64,000 nucleotides of DNA from Oceanococcus sp964629015 (GTDB lineage: Bacteria; Pseudomonadota; Gammaproteobacteria; Nevskiales; Oceanococcaceae), in contig CAZVMN010000010.1 in NCBI GenBank assembly GCA_964629015.1, positions 62,001 to 126,000 of the forward strand, given 5' to 3'. The position numbers were made by a program, and so were the translations under genes. Every line of letters begins with the position of its first letter. The first letter of the stretch is position 1. This document shows positions 24,560 to 33,580 of the stretch, piece by piece. A model generated the notes under the pieces. The model saw only the letters and a program-made list of their open reading frames with translations. It was not told the origin of the DNA and did not search any database.

Positions 24560-27073
24560 TCAGTTGGGTAGAGGCGGGCAGGCCGCATCCGAGCGAATGG
24601 CGCTGACATTCAGCACCTGACCATTGCGGTGCAGGAAGTGTGATTTCTGGCACCGCGCACCCGGTTCACGGCGCACGCATTCGTGTGGATCATCACCGCT
24701 GTCGCGTGGCGGGATGTTGCCCAACGGCGCGGCCACGGTGCTGTCGTCAAGACAGCGTGTTTCGGGTTCAACAGCGTCCCAGGGTTCGTCCCAGATGCTT
24801 AAAACCGAACCGCTGTAAGCGCCGTTTTCAAAACGTGCGCCTTGCTCTTGGGCCAAATCGTCGAAGCCGAAGTATTCCTCGATGTCCGGATGACGGTCTT
24901 GGCCTTCAGGTTGCGATTCCAGTGGGTTGCGATCCAGCATGGCGCGGTCCAACGGGGCGTGCAGCGTGCGCGCCATGACGTCGGCGCTCCACATGGTGAC
25001 CTGATGATCGGAAAAGCCAACATGCAGCAGAAGTTGGTTATCCGGGCTGCCAGGCAGCGGCGTGTTGTCGCTGTTGGCTGTGTTCATGTGATGGGCGTAG
25101 CCATTGTTTTCGGCGCGCTCCCAGAGCATCTCGATCAGAGCCAGAACCAGACTGCGGTCCAGATCATCGGGGTAGGCCGCGTACAGCGGAATTGAGTAAA
25201 GATCGAAGTCGACACTGCGACGCAGCAGCGTCGAATAGTTCATGCCGGGTACGCCGAGCACCCCACGATTCACATCGCGTGAAATTGCCACCACCGGTCC
25301 GCCCATGATGCCGCCCTGGCTGTTGCCGTCGTAAAACGCTTCGCGGGTGTCGATCAGGCTGTGACCTTGATCGTCCTGGAACGCCTGGTGGCTGGAGAAC
25401 CCGTCCGGGTGAACCATGGCGCGGGCCAGAAACATCTTGTTGAGCATGCCTTGCTGGGCCGCATCGGTCAGCGTCGGGAAATTGGTGACATCGAGCAGCA
25501 TGGTCAGGATGTTGGCTAAGTCGCCTTCGGAAAAGCCGAACCAGTCCATGGCGCAGAACATCATGTTGTGCAGCGCACCCATATTGGTGACATGGCTGGA
25601 ATTGACCTCACTGCGCGAGCCGAGCAGACCGTGCCCGTATACCGACGGACGCATGAGATTATCGGCACTCGCGCTGGCCGGTACGTTGCAGATGAACGGT
25701 TTGGTCATGCTGGCCGTGGCGGTGAGTCGATCCGGCAGGCTGTCGCCATAAAGCGGATGGGGGCCGTCACTCGGGCGGTAGAAGAAACGATTGGGCGGCA
25801 GGCTCAAGGTGCTGGCGAAACGAATGGCTTCCGCCGGACGGAAAACCAGACATGGCTGGCTCAGCGGTACGATGTCGCGGCAGATATCGTAGAGCGGAGA
25901 CAGTACGTCGGGCAGCATCTGAAACGTACTGGCCAGATTTTCACGCATCGCTTCCAACGGTGATGGATCAATGGGAATCACATAACTTGGAATCTCAATA
26001 TGCCCTTCGATGCGGCGGGCGATGCCCTCGCGTGGGTTGTCCGTCACCGTGTCGATGGTGAAGCTGGGGGCAGCACCCATTTGGTAGCCGTCCTCGCCCG
26101 GCAGCTTGTCCATGGTTTCGCCGAGCGAGGCAAAAGCGTCGTCACGCAGATGCAACAGGCGGGCGGTCAAGCTTTGCTGGCTGGCGATGGTGAAATCCCA
26201 AGCCAGATAGAGCTCTTCGCGGGCGATGTCGTCGGGTAAGGCGGAAAAGACCGCGCTTTCCAATTGGGCGCAACGTGGTGCCGCCTCGGCCCCTTGGTCG
26301 CGACATGCAGCGAAGCTGTCGGAAGCCGGGATGTCTTGGCCTTGCGCGTCGCTGAGATGACGCAGCAAAGCGATATAACGAGTGCCTTCCTCGAAATTGC
26401 GCGCCGGCCGAATCAACAGGGCCGGCATCGGATCGCGGCCATCCAGATAAGGTATCGGTTGCCCCAGCGCGGTGGAGGGCTGGAAGAAGCCGGCGTTCAG
26501 ATCGATTTCGGCCCAGATTGGGTGGCGTTCACCGGTGTCGGCATTGATCACGACCACTTTGGCATCCGGCTTGAGGTAGTCACCCAAGCGATCCAGCGAA
26601 ACGAGGCCGGGAATGGTGCCGTTGTCGTTGGCGGCCAACCCGGGGACGTAGGTGATCAGCATGGTGCCCGGGGAAAAGCCATCATTGCGATTCCACTCTG
26701 CGGGCAAAATCGGTTTGCCGATGATGTTGCGCGGCATTTGCAAAGCGTTGAAGTTCAACTGCAGCCCGGTCCCACCAGCGTCCGTGGATTGCACGCTGCC
26801 GGCGGCCGCTTCGCGGGTGAAGTGGTTGCTCGGGAACGGCAGCAGGCAGTGAGCCGGGTCGAGTGGCTCACAGCCCAACAAATTGGCCGCGGGCGGCGGC
26901 AGTTGCGGCGCGGCCTCGGGCGTTGGCGACGGCGCCTCGGGCGTGGATGTGTCTGCGCTACGGCTGGCGCTGTCGTTGCGTCCGCCCTGGCAGGCGCTGA
27001 TGAGCAAGCTGGAAGCTGCAAGCAGCAGCACGCAGGCACGCGAAAAGCGTACCGTCGAGAAATACGGCGTCAT
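24560..27073 (-). CDS. Large lipoprotein with alpha/beta-hydrolase signature
   Basis: An 837-residue predicted lipoprotein: signal peptide ending SLLISAC (Cys28), then a Pro/Ser/Thr-rich linker (about 35-65). The central and C-terminal parts resemble secreted esterase/lipase-like proteins: YGHGLLGSRSEV could be the oxyanion-hole HG region, and GNSQGG near residue 600 is a GxSxG nucleophile elbow. The N-terminal segment CLLPFPSNHFTR is shared by a group of large secreted proteins of unknown substrate. The catalytic Asp and His cannot be assigned by eye. It is monocistronic, and the downstream gene is convergent. Confidence 0.7.
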   Translation of the reverse strand: MTPYFSTVRFSRACVLLLAASSLLISACQGGRNDSASRSADTSTPEAPSPTPEAAPQLPPPAANLLGCEPLDPAHCLLPFPSNHFTREAAAGSVQSTDAGGTGLQLNFNALQMPRNIIGKPILPAEWNRNDGFSPGTMLITYVPGLAANDNGTIPGLVSLDRLGDYLKPDAKVVVINADTGERHPIWAEIDLNAGFFQPSTALGQPIPYLDGRDPMPALLIRPARNFEEGTRYIALLRHLSDAQGQDIPASDSFAACRDQGAEAAPRCAQLESAVFSALPDDIAREELYLAWDFTIASQQSLTARLLHLRDDAFASLGETMDKLPGEDGYQMGAAPSFTIDTVTDNPREGIARRIEGHIEIPSYVIPIDPSPLEAMRENLASTFQMLPDVLSPLYDICRDIVPLSQPCLVFRPAEAIRFASTLSLPPNRFFYRPSDGPHPLYGDSLPDRLTATASMTKPFICNVPASASADNLMRPSVYGHGLLGSRSEVNSSHVTNMGALHNMMFCAMDWFGFSEGDLANILTMLLDVTNFPTLTDAAQQGMLNKMFLARAMVHPDGFSSHQAFQDDQGHSLIDTREAFYDGNSQGGIMGGPVVAISRDVNRGVLGVPGMNYSTLLRRSVDFDLYSIPLYAAYPDDLDRSLVLALIEMLWERAENNGYAHHMNTANSDNTPLPGSPDNQLLLHVGFSDHQVTMWSADVMARTLHAPLDRAMLDRNPLESQPEGQDRHPDIEEYFGFDDLAQEQGARFENGAYSGSVLSIWDEPWDAVEPETRCLDDSTVAAPLGNIPPRDSGDDPHECVRREPGARCQKSHFLHRNGQVLNVSAIRSDAACPPLPN

Positions 27074-27175
27074 TTGGGTCTCCTGTCCACACCCGGATAT
27101 CGTGTGCCGGCGTGATTCGCCGACGCTTAGTTATCCGAACAGCATATCAGGACAGGCGTGACCTACGGTATACGG

Positions 27176-28600
27176 CTATTTCCAGAAATCGGCGTTGCGA
27201 ATGCCCAGTTTTTCCGGCTGAAAAACCGGGTCAGCCCCGGTTTTCTTCTGGCTTTCGTAATCCTTGAGCGCGATCAGAGCAGGGCGCTGCAGGATCAGTA
27301 TGGCCACGATGTTCAACCAGGCCATCAGGCCGACGCCGATATCACCCAAACCCCAGGCCAGGCTGGCGCTGCGCACCGTGCCGTAGGTGACGGCACCGAG
27401 TATGCCGAGGCGCAGGGCCAACACCATCCACGGTTTGTGGGTGTGGCGGTTTATGTAGGCGATATTGGTCTCGGCCATGTAGTAGTAGGCCACAATCGTG
27501 GTGAAGGCAAAAAACAGCAGTGCCAGGGCGACAAAGGGTGCACCTAAGCCGGGCAATACAGTTTCCATGGCAGCTTGCGTGTAGCCGGGGCCAGCCGTGA
27601 CGCCGGGCAGGTTTTGCACCAGGGCTGTGCCGCTGGCGTCCAGCACGTTGTACATGCCGGTTGACAGAATCATGAAGGCGGTGGCTGAACACACCAGCAA
27701 GGTGTCCACATAGACCGAAAAAGCCTGGACATAACCTTGCTTGGCTGGATGTGAAACCTCAGCGGCCGCGGCTGGGTGTGGGCCGGTGCCCTGGCCGGCT
27801 TCATTCGAATAGATACCGCGTTTGACGCCCCACTCCACGGCCAAGCCGAGCACCGCACCGAAGGCCGCGTTGCTGCCGAAAGCCGAACCCAGAATCAGCG
27901 AAACCACCCCCGGTAGCTTGTCGATGTTCAAAAACAAAATGGTCAAGGCGATCAGCATGTAGGCCAGCGCCATGAACGGCACGACCAGCTGCGCGAACTG
28001 CGCGATGCGATGAACGCCGCCGAAAATGATGAAGCCCAAGGCCACCACGACCATGGCCGCAGAGACTGTCGGCGGAATGCCCCAGGCGGTTTCCAAGCCA
28101 TTGGCAATGCTGTTGGCCTGCACCCCAGGCAGCAACAAGCCGCAGGCAATGATGGTGGAGATCGCGAAAATCCAGGCATACCAGCGTTGCCCCATCGCTT
28201 TTTCGATGTAATAAGCCGGGCCACCGCGGTACAGACCTTTGTCGTCGGTCTCTTTGTAGATTTGCGCCAGGGTGGATTCGACAAACGCCGTGGACGCGCC
28301 GAGAAAGGCCACCATCCACATCCAGAACACCGCGCCTGGGCCACCAAAGGTGATGGCTGTGGCGACGCCAGCGATGTTGCCGGTGCCAACGCGGCCAGAC
28401 AACGACATGGCCAAAGCTTGAAAGGGCGAAACCCCCGCCGCGGAATCCTTGCCATCGCGCATCAGACGAATCATTTCGCCAAAGCCCCGGACCTGCATGA
28501 AGCGCGTGCGGATCGAGAAATACAAGCCTGCGCCGAGGCACAAAACGATGAGGGCACGGCTCCAAATGAGGTCGTTGAGCGCGCCGACGATGCTGTCCAT
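27176..28600 (-). CDS. Sodium:alanine/glycine symporter (AGCS family)
   Basis: A 474-residue inner-membrane symporter with about 10-11 TM helices. Family signatures are MSLSGRVGTGNIAGVATAI near residue 65 and SNEAGQGTGPHPAAAAE near residue 270. It imports Ala or Gly with sodium. It stands alone, with 102 bases to the gene before its stop and 80 bases to the sortase gene before its start. A terminator-like hairpin lies inside its last codons (27222-27244). Confidence 0.93.
   Translation of the reverse strand: MDSIVGALNDLIWSRALIVLCLGAGLYFSIRTRFMQVRGFGEMIRLMRDGKDSAAGVSPFQALAMSLSGRVGTGNIAGVATAITFGGPGAVFWMWMVAFLGASTAFVESTLAQIYKETDDKGLYRGGPAYYIEKAMGQRWYAWIFAISTIIACGLLLPGVQANSIANGLETAWGIPPTVSAAMVVVALGFIIFGGVHRIAQFAQLVVPFMALAYMLIALTILFLNIDKLPGVVSLILGSAFGSNAAFGAVLGLAVEWGVKRGIYSNEAGQGTGPHPAAAAEVSHPAKQGYVQAFSVYVDTLLVCSATAFMILSTGMYNVLDASGTALVQNLPGVTAGPGYTQAAMETVLPGLGAPFVALALLFFAFTTIVAYYYMAETNIAYINRHTHKPWMVLALRLGILGAVTYGTVRSASLAWGLGDIGVGLMAWLNIVAILILQRPALIALKDYESQKKTGADPVFQPEKLGIRNADFWK
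27222..27244 (-). other. Intragenic terminator-like hairpin near the 3' end of the AGCS gene
   Basis: In the coding direction AAAACCGGG, loop GCTGA, CCCGGTTTT: a 9-base perfect stem ending in four U. It has intrinsic-terminator form, but lies about 46 bases before the stop codon and encodes part of the cytoplasmic tail (KKTGADPVF). If used it would yield transcripts lacking the stop codon. Confidence 0.45.
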
Positions 28601-28680
28601 GAGATGAGTTCCCTGATCGAGTTATCGAATTATCGTAACGACTAGCAAGAATCGGGGCAGGCTTTGTGAGGCGGGCGGCG

Positions 28681-29280
28681 CTAAATAGATGTGTTTTGTG
28701 TTGGTGGTCGCAAATGTGACAGCTTGACCGGCTCCGCATCCACCACCAACCGCAAGGGGCCGGATGTGGCCAGCGCATCGAACGGCCAACAGGTCACCAG
28801 GACCAAGCGACGATCAGCTTCAATCGCGATGTTGTGCTGGCGGGTGTCGGCAACGCGGCGCGAACGCACCACAAACTCGGCGCTTTGCTGTGGTGTTTGC
28901 AAGCGCACATTATGCCCAATCGCCAGTTCACGCAGGGCGGAAAAATGGGTATCGCGGTGGCCGGAGATGACACTGGTTCGATCATCCTGGAGTAAGCCGG
29001 ATTGCGGGTTGTGCCCGGGTGCGAACGCCAGCACGTTGCCGCTGTCACCTTCCAACACGATGTAGCTGCGCTTTAGGTCCACCAGTGTCAGCCGCGCCAC
29101 CGGCCAATGATCGGCCCAAGGCCAGGGCTTGTGTACACCCCCATCTTCCAGAGTTTTTTGCCAGGCCTGCTCCAGCAGTTGCTGGGCTAGGGCTGCTTTG
29201 GCCTGAATCCACAAACCCTGGCCGGCGGTGAGCGCACCGCCGACGATCAGGGCCAAAGCCAACCAGCGGCGACTTTTCAT
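28681..29280 (-). CDS. Class GN sortase
   Basis: A 199-residue membrane-anchored cysteine transpeptidase of the proteobacterial 'marine' type. It has an N-terminal TM helix (LALALIVGGALTAGQGLW), catalytic His in ISGHRDTHF, catalytic Cys in LVTCWPFDA and a downstream Arg in PLRLVV. The start at 29280 overlaps the target-protein stop (ATGA); a longer frame to 29343 runs into the target gene and is not used. It acts on the single adjacent substrate, the dedicated pattern for this sortase class. Confidence 0.92.
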   Translation of the reverse strand: MKSRRWLALALIVGGALTAGQGLWIQAKAALAQQLLEQAWQKTLEDGGVHKPWPWADHWPVARLTLVDLKRSYIVLEGDSGNVLAFAPGHNPQSGLLQDDRTSVISGHRDTHFSALRELAIGHNVRLQTPQQSAEFVVRSRRVADTRQHNIAIEADRRLVLVTCWPFDALATSGPLRLVVDAEPVKLSHLRPPTQNTSI

Positions 29281-31316
29281 ACTTTGCGCCGTCCCATCAG
29301 CACGCCGGTGGCGGTGAACATTCCGCCGATAAGCAGCAACCACAGTGATGGGGTTGAGCCTTTTGCCAAGCCGACCTGAGCGCCATTCATGCCGGCCGGC
29401 AGGTTGCTCTTCAGGGCATGACTGTCCAGAGCTTCATCCATAGGCCGGACCGGCGTTTTGTCGACCGCGACCAAGCTGGTGAAATCGCTGACCAGGTGAT
29501 GAGCCAGTGCCAACTCAGTGACTTCTTTGCGCACCTGGTCCTCGGCGAGGCCACGGCGGCCTTGGCGTTGCCAGTCGGTGATTTTTCGGCGCGCCCAAAG
29601 CACATCGATCCCGCTTTGTGCGGCGCCTTTGCTGAGGGTGAGCTGGTGCGTCCAGGGGCGGTTGCCCAGGCGTCCGTTCAAGGTTGCGGCGGAGAGTGGT
29701 GTATCGAGCTTCATGACCACGCTGATGGGTTCGCCCACATACAGGTCCGGCAGCGGATTGGGCAGCAGGTCTGAGGTGTGTTCGGCCTGCAGTTGCAGGT
29801 CGGTCAGGGCCGGGTGATCCAACCGCGTGAACAGGGTCTGCATCGTCGCCTGTACTTCACCATCGTGCGCGATGTAGCTGAAACTGCCGCGGCCAAACTG
29901 CGCCGCTTCGGTCATGAAATGAGCGTTGGGGGCCGCACCAATGCCAACGGTAAACAGGCGCGCGTCGCCGAGTTCTTTATGAATCAGACTGAACAGTTCC
30001 GCTTCGTTGCCGACCGCGCCATCGGTGATGAACACGATCTGACGCAACCGTTCAACCGCAGGATCGGTAGCTTGACGCAGACCAAGCTTGAGCGCGGGAC
30101 GCATTTCTGTGCCGCCGTCGGCATCCAATTGTTTGGTCCAGCGACGGGCTAGCTCCAGATGCTGAGCATTCGCCGGTACCGGAGCATTGAACAGCGCCCG
30201 CGTGTTGGAGTTGAATTCGATCAGGTTGAAGCGATCACTGGCGCCAAGATGATCAAGCCCGGCGAGCAGTCCGGCGCGCGCTGCACGAATGGGTTCGCCG
30301 CCCATTGAGCCGGAGGTGTCGATAATGAAAATGACCTCCCGCGCACGGTCGTGCATGGCCGCGAAATCGGCTTGTGGCGGCATCAGCATCAGCAGCCCAT
30401 AGCGTCCACTGTCGCTGTCCTGTGTGAAGAACGCGGACTGTAAGCCGCGACCGGCTTGAGGGCGCCACTGCAGGACGAAATCACGATCCGACGGGACGCT
30501 GCCCTGGCTTAGGCGCACTTGCGTCACTGCGCCGTCGCGGTGCTGTGAGATCGGGTGGTAAGGACTGACCACCTCGCCAAGTTCGAAGCCGGGTTGCAGC
30601 CGCACCGTCAAGCTCACCGGGTTGTGGCTGGCGCGTCCGCTGTCGCTGACGTCTGCAGCGTTGGGCAACTCGCCGGGGAGCAGGCTCCAGCCATCGGAAA
30701 TCGCGCTGCGGTTTTCGATCGCTTCTTCGCTGGCCGGTTGATAGCGCGGGGTAATGGCCATGGGAAAGCGCAGCGAGAAAGCTTCGTCACGCCACAACAA
30801 TTCCTGCTGATATTCGATTTCGATGCGAATCTCGCCATGCGGCGGAATGTTGGCCACGGCGGTGGTGAACAGATTGGGCCGTTGTTGTTCCACCAGCGCG
30901 GTGCGTTTGCCCTCGCGCTTGGCCGTTTCAAAGGTTTCGCGGGCCTGGGCTTTTTCCTGAATGTCGCCCTCGATGACGCGTTCGCCGATGCGCATGCGCA
31001 GGTGATCCACGGCCGCACTTTCCGGCAGCGGAAAGGCGTACAGGGCTTCGGCCCAGGTGTCGGCGGGGTTGACGAAATGCTGAACCAGCACGGTGCGTGC
31101 GATCGGGCCTGTGACCTGAATCTGCACATCGCTGCTCAGGCTGGGGACTTCACGGTACCCGGCTGCGCCCTCGTCATTATCAACCCGAAACATCAGCGCG
31201 CCGCGGCGTACGTCGGACAAGCGGGTCACGCCGTCATCCAGATTGGCCCGGGCAAGGGTCGGCGAAAAAAACGTGCTGCTGAGTAGCAGCACAGACAAGG
31301 TGGTGAGTAGGCGCAT
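29277..31316 (-). CDS. Sortase target protein with VIT and von Willebrand A domains
   Basis: A 679-residue secreted protein, the 'marine proteobacterial sortase target' type. It has a signal peptide (TLSVLLLSSTFFSPTLARA), a VIT domain (about 45-170), and a VWA domain whose metal site is intact (DTSGSMGGEP, DGGTEMRP, ITDGAVGN). The C-terminus has a hydrophobic helix (SLWLLLIGGMFTATGVLMG) and a basic end RRKV. The nearest sorting-like motif is LPAG, about 20 residues before the helix; no textbook LPxTG is present. RBS GGAG precedes the ATG. It is divergent from creB, and the shared 87-base region holds a cre tag. Confidence 0.92.
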   Translation of the reverse strand: MRLLTTLSVLLLSSTFFSPTLARANLDDGVTRLSDVRRGALMFRVDNDEGAAGYREVPSLSSDVQIQVTGPIARTVLVQHFVNPADTWAEALYAFPLPESAAVDHLRMRIGERVIEGDIQEKAQARETFETAKREGKRTALVEQQRPNLFTTAVANIPPHGEIRIEIEYQQELLWRDEAFSLRFPMAITPRYQPASEEAIENRSAISDGWSLLPGELPNAADVSDSGRASHNPVSLTVRLQPGFELGEVVSPYHPISQHRDGAVTQVRLSQGSVPSDRDFVLQWRPQAGRGLQSAFFTQDSDSGRYGLLMLMPPQADFAAMHDRAREVIFIIDTSGSMGGEPIRAARAGLLAGLDHLGASDRFNLIEFNSNTRALFNAPVPANAQHLELARRWTKQLDADGGTEMRPALKLGLRQATDPAVERLRQIVFITDGAVGNEAELFSLIHKELGDARLFTVGIGAAPNAHFMTEAAQFGRGSFSYIAHDGEVQATMQTLFTRLDHPALTDLQLQAEHTSDLLPNPLPDLYVGEPISVVMKLDTPLSAATLNGRLGNRPWTHQLTLSKGAAQSGIDVLWARRKITDWQRQGRRGLAEDQVRKEVTELALAHHLVSDFTSLVAVDKTPVRPMDEALDSHALKSNLPAGMNGAQVGLAKGSTPSLWLLLIGGMFTATGVLMGRRKV

Positions 31317-31372
31317 GAACGGTCTCCAAACAATGAGGAGTGTTCAGCGTCGGCTTCACACATGGGTTTAGA

Positions 31373-31388
31373 ATGAAGTCTGTGTGAA
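31373..31388 (-). promoter_or_regulatory. Cre tag (CreB binding site) between the sortase operon and creB
   Basis: Read on the minus strand: TTCAC-ACAGAC-TTCAT, matching the CreB consensus TTCAC-N6-TTCAC known from E. coli at 9 of 10 positions. A third TTCAC (31355-31359) faces the other way, so TTCACAC/GTGTGAA also form an inverted pair 20 bases apart. The site lies 57 bases upstream of the sortase-target ATG and 15 bases before the creB ATG. Confidence 0.6.
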
Positions 31389-31403
31389 GTCTACAAAGTG
31401 GCC

Positions 31404-32084
31404 ATGTCAGCGCAGCGCATCCTGATTGTTGAGGACGAACCTTCGATTGCCGACAACATCGTGTTTGCGCTCAAGACCGAGGGTTTTGCGCCGCATTGGT
31501 GTCGCACCGGCAGCGAAGCCAAAGCGGCCTGGGACGCGCAACAACCGGATTTGGTTGTGCTGGATGTGGGCCTGCCCGACACCAGCGGGTTTGATTTGTG
31601 CAAATACTGGCGTCAGCACTCCGACGTGCCGATCATCTTTTTGACCGCGCGCGACAGTGAAATCGACAAGGTCGTCGGGCTGGAAATTGGTGGTGACGAC
31701 TATGTGGTCAAGCCGTTCAGTCCGCGCGAGCTCACCGCACGTGTGCGGGCCCGCTTGCGTAACCGCCAGCCAACCCCGTCATCATCAGCATCGGCGCTCG
31801 TCCTGGATGAGCCGCGCCAATGCGCCAGCCTGGGGGGCGCAGAATTGAACCTCACGCGCTATGAGTTCCGGCTGCTGTCTGTGCTGCATGGCGCGCCCGG
31901 GCGGGTGTTTTCGCGTGATCAGTTGTTGGATCTGGTGTGGAGCGACCCGACAGCCGCGTTCGATCGCACCGTGGATACCCATGTGAAGACCCTGCGTCAG
32001 AAGTTGCGGGTGGCGGGTGAGCGGGTCAACCCTATCCGCACGCATCGTGGCCTGGGGTATTCGTTTGATCCTGAAGGTTTATAG
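31404..32084 (+). CDS. creB: Two-component response regulator CreB
   Basis: A 226-residue OmpR-type regulator. The receiver domain has acidic pocket VEDEP, phospho-acceptor Asp in VVLDVGLPD and Lys in VVKPFSPREL. The C-terminal winged helix is LTRYEFRLLSVLHGAPGRVF, then TVDTHVKTLRQKLR and THRGLGYSF. The DVGLPDTSGFDLC and GDDYVVKPFSPRE segments follow E. coli CreB closely. ATG 31404 is preferred; a GTG at 31398 in frame is possible. It is followed 27 bases later by creC. CreBC governs carbon-metabolism and, in some species, beta-lactam responses. Confidence 0.87.
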   Translation: MSAQRILIVEDEPSIADNIVFALKTEGFAPHWCRTGSEAKAAWDAQQPDLVVLDVGLPDTSGFDLCKYWRQHSDVPIIFLTARDSEIDKVVGLEIGGDDYVVKPFSPRELTARVRARLRNRQPTPSSSASALVLDEPRQCASLGGAELNLTRYEFRLLSVLHGAPGRVFSRDQLLDLVWSDPTAAFDRTVDTHVKTLRQKLRVAGERVNPIRTHRGLGYSFDPEGL

Positions 32085-32110
32085 GGCCTGTTCACAGGTT
32101 CTCCTCGCTC

Positions 32111-33580
32111 GTGTCCATTCGCAATCGCATTCTGGCCATCTTCGTTCTGGCCATCGCACTCGGAAGTTATGCTTTTTTCCACTGGCTGAGTGACGACCTG
32201 CGTCCGCGCTACATGGAAGCACAGGAAGATCTGATGGTGGATACCGCGTACCTGTTGGCGCACCAGATCGAAGCCACCGCGCTGACGCGAAAAGACGGGC
32301 AGTGGCTCATAGACACCGAAGGTTTGCGTGCGGCCTTTGAATCCCTGCGTGGACAGTACTTCGAGGCGCAGATTTACGGTTTGCTCAAAACCGCCGTGGA
32401 TTTGCGGGTCTACGTCACCAATGCGGCGGGCATCGTGGTTTTCGACTCCGAACCCGGTCGTGATGAGGGCCGCGATATGTCGGCATGGCGTGATGTGGCG
32501 CGCACGCTGGAAGGGCAGTACGGCGCGCGCAGCACGTCCGACGATCCGTTATTCCCCGAAGGCTCGACCATGTATGTGGCTGCGCCGATTCATGGGGCGG
32601 GTGACATTGTTGGTGCCGTCAGCGTGGGCAAAACCACGCGAAACGCTGAGCGCTTTGTCGAATCTGCACTGCCGCGATTTTTCACGGCAGCCCTGGGCAC
32701 GGTTGGCCTGGCGATGTTGCTTTCGCTGGTTCTGTACTGGTGGGTCACACGACCGTTGTATCGGTTGGAGCAATACGCCGAAGACCTGCAGGCCGGGGCT
32801 CGGGTGGCGCCGCCAAAGCTGGGCAACAACGAAGTGGGTCGGGTCGGTGATGCGATGGCGCGCTTGCGTCAGGCGCTGGATGGCAAGGCTTATGTTGAAG
32901 ACTATGTGCAGACGCTGACACACGAACTGAAAAGTCCCACAGCTGCGATTGCCGGGGCCGCCGAATTGCTCAGCGAAGACATTCCCGATGAGGATCGCGC
33001 GCGATTTCTCAACAATATTCGGACCGAGGCGGCGCGTCTCAATCGCTTGGTTGAACGCATGCTGGCATTGGCTTCAATCGAGAATCGCGATGCTCTGGAG
33101 ACCACGCAGCAACTGAATCTGCGCGAATTGCTGGCTGAAGCGCTGGACAGCGTTGCTCCACGTTTACATCAAAAGGACCTGCAACTGCGTCATGTTGGCG
33201 AGGGGGCAGCGCAAGTGCATGGCGAGCGCTTTTTGCTGCACCGCGCGCTGGTGAATCTGCTCGACAACGCGATCGATTTTTCACCGGAACACGGTGAGAT
33301 CACCATCCAGCTGCGCAGCGATGGCGGCGAACTTGAGCTGACGATTTGCGACCAGGGCCCCGGCGTGCCGGATTACGCCGTTGGTCGCGTATTTGAACGT
33401 TTTTATTCACTGCCACGCGCCGATGGGCGCAAGGGTACCGGCTTGGGCTTGAGTTTCGTCCAGCAGATCGCAGCCTTGCATGGCGGCAGCATTGTGTTGA
33501 TGAATCGGGCCGAAGGCGGGGCCTGTGCCCGTCTGTCGCTGCCATCAGCGACAGACGGGTGGCGGCCTAGCGCGACATGA
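32111..33580 (+). CDS. creC: Two-component sensor kinase CreC
   Basis: A 489-residue membrane histidine kinase. It has TM1 at 8-25, a periplasmic sensor (about 28-200) containing GQYGARST and TMYVAAPI that match CreC, TM2 (about 198-218), a HAMP-like linker, H-box LTHELKSP, N-box NLLDNAIDF, and G-boxes DQGPGVP and GTGLGLSF. The start codon is GTG. creD, the usual third member, is not here; instead the convergent nnrU overlaps the creC end by 14 bases. Confidence 0.87.
   Translation: MSIRNRILAIFVLAIALGSYAFFHWLSDDLRPRYMEAQEDLMVDTAYLLAHQIEATALTRKDGQWLIDTEGLRAAFESLRGQYFEAQIYGLLKTAVDLRVYVTNAAGIVVFDSEPGRDEGRDMSAWRDVARTLEGQYGARSTSDDPLFPEGSTMYVAAPIHGAGDIVGAVSVGKTTRNAERFVESALPRFFTAALGTVGLAMLLSLVLYWWVTRPLYRLEQYAEDLQAGARVAPPKLGNNEVGRVGDAMARLRQALDGKAYVEDYVQTLTHELKSPTAAIAGAAELLSEDIPDEDRARFLNNIRTEAARLNRLVERMLALASIENRDALETTQQLNLRELLAEALDSVAPRLHQKDLQLRHVGEGAAQVHGERFLLHRALVNLLDNAIDFSPEHGEITIQLRSDGGELELTICDQGPGVPDYAVGRVFERFYSLPRADGRKGTGLGLSFVQQIAALHGGSIVLMNRAEGGACARLSLPSATDGWRPSAT

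Noticed and set aside
31404..33580. The possibility that these are the dedicated sortase-system regulator and kinase, not CreBC
   Set aside because: Kinase length and the GQYGARST and MYVAAPI sensor segments, plus the regulator's DVGLPDTSGFDLC, follow CreC and CreB; the dedicated sortase kinases are longer.
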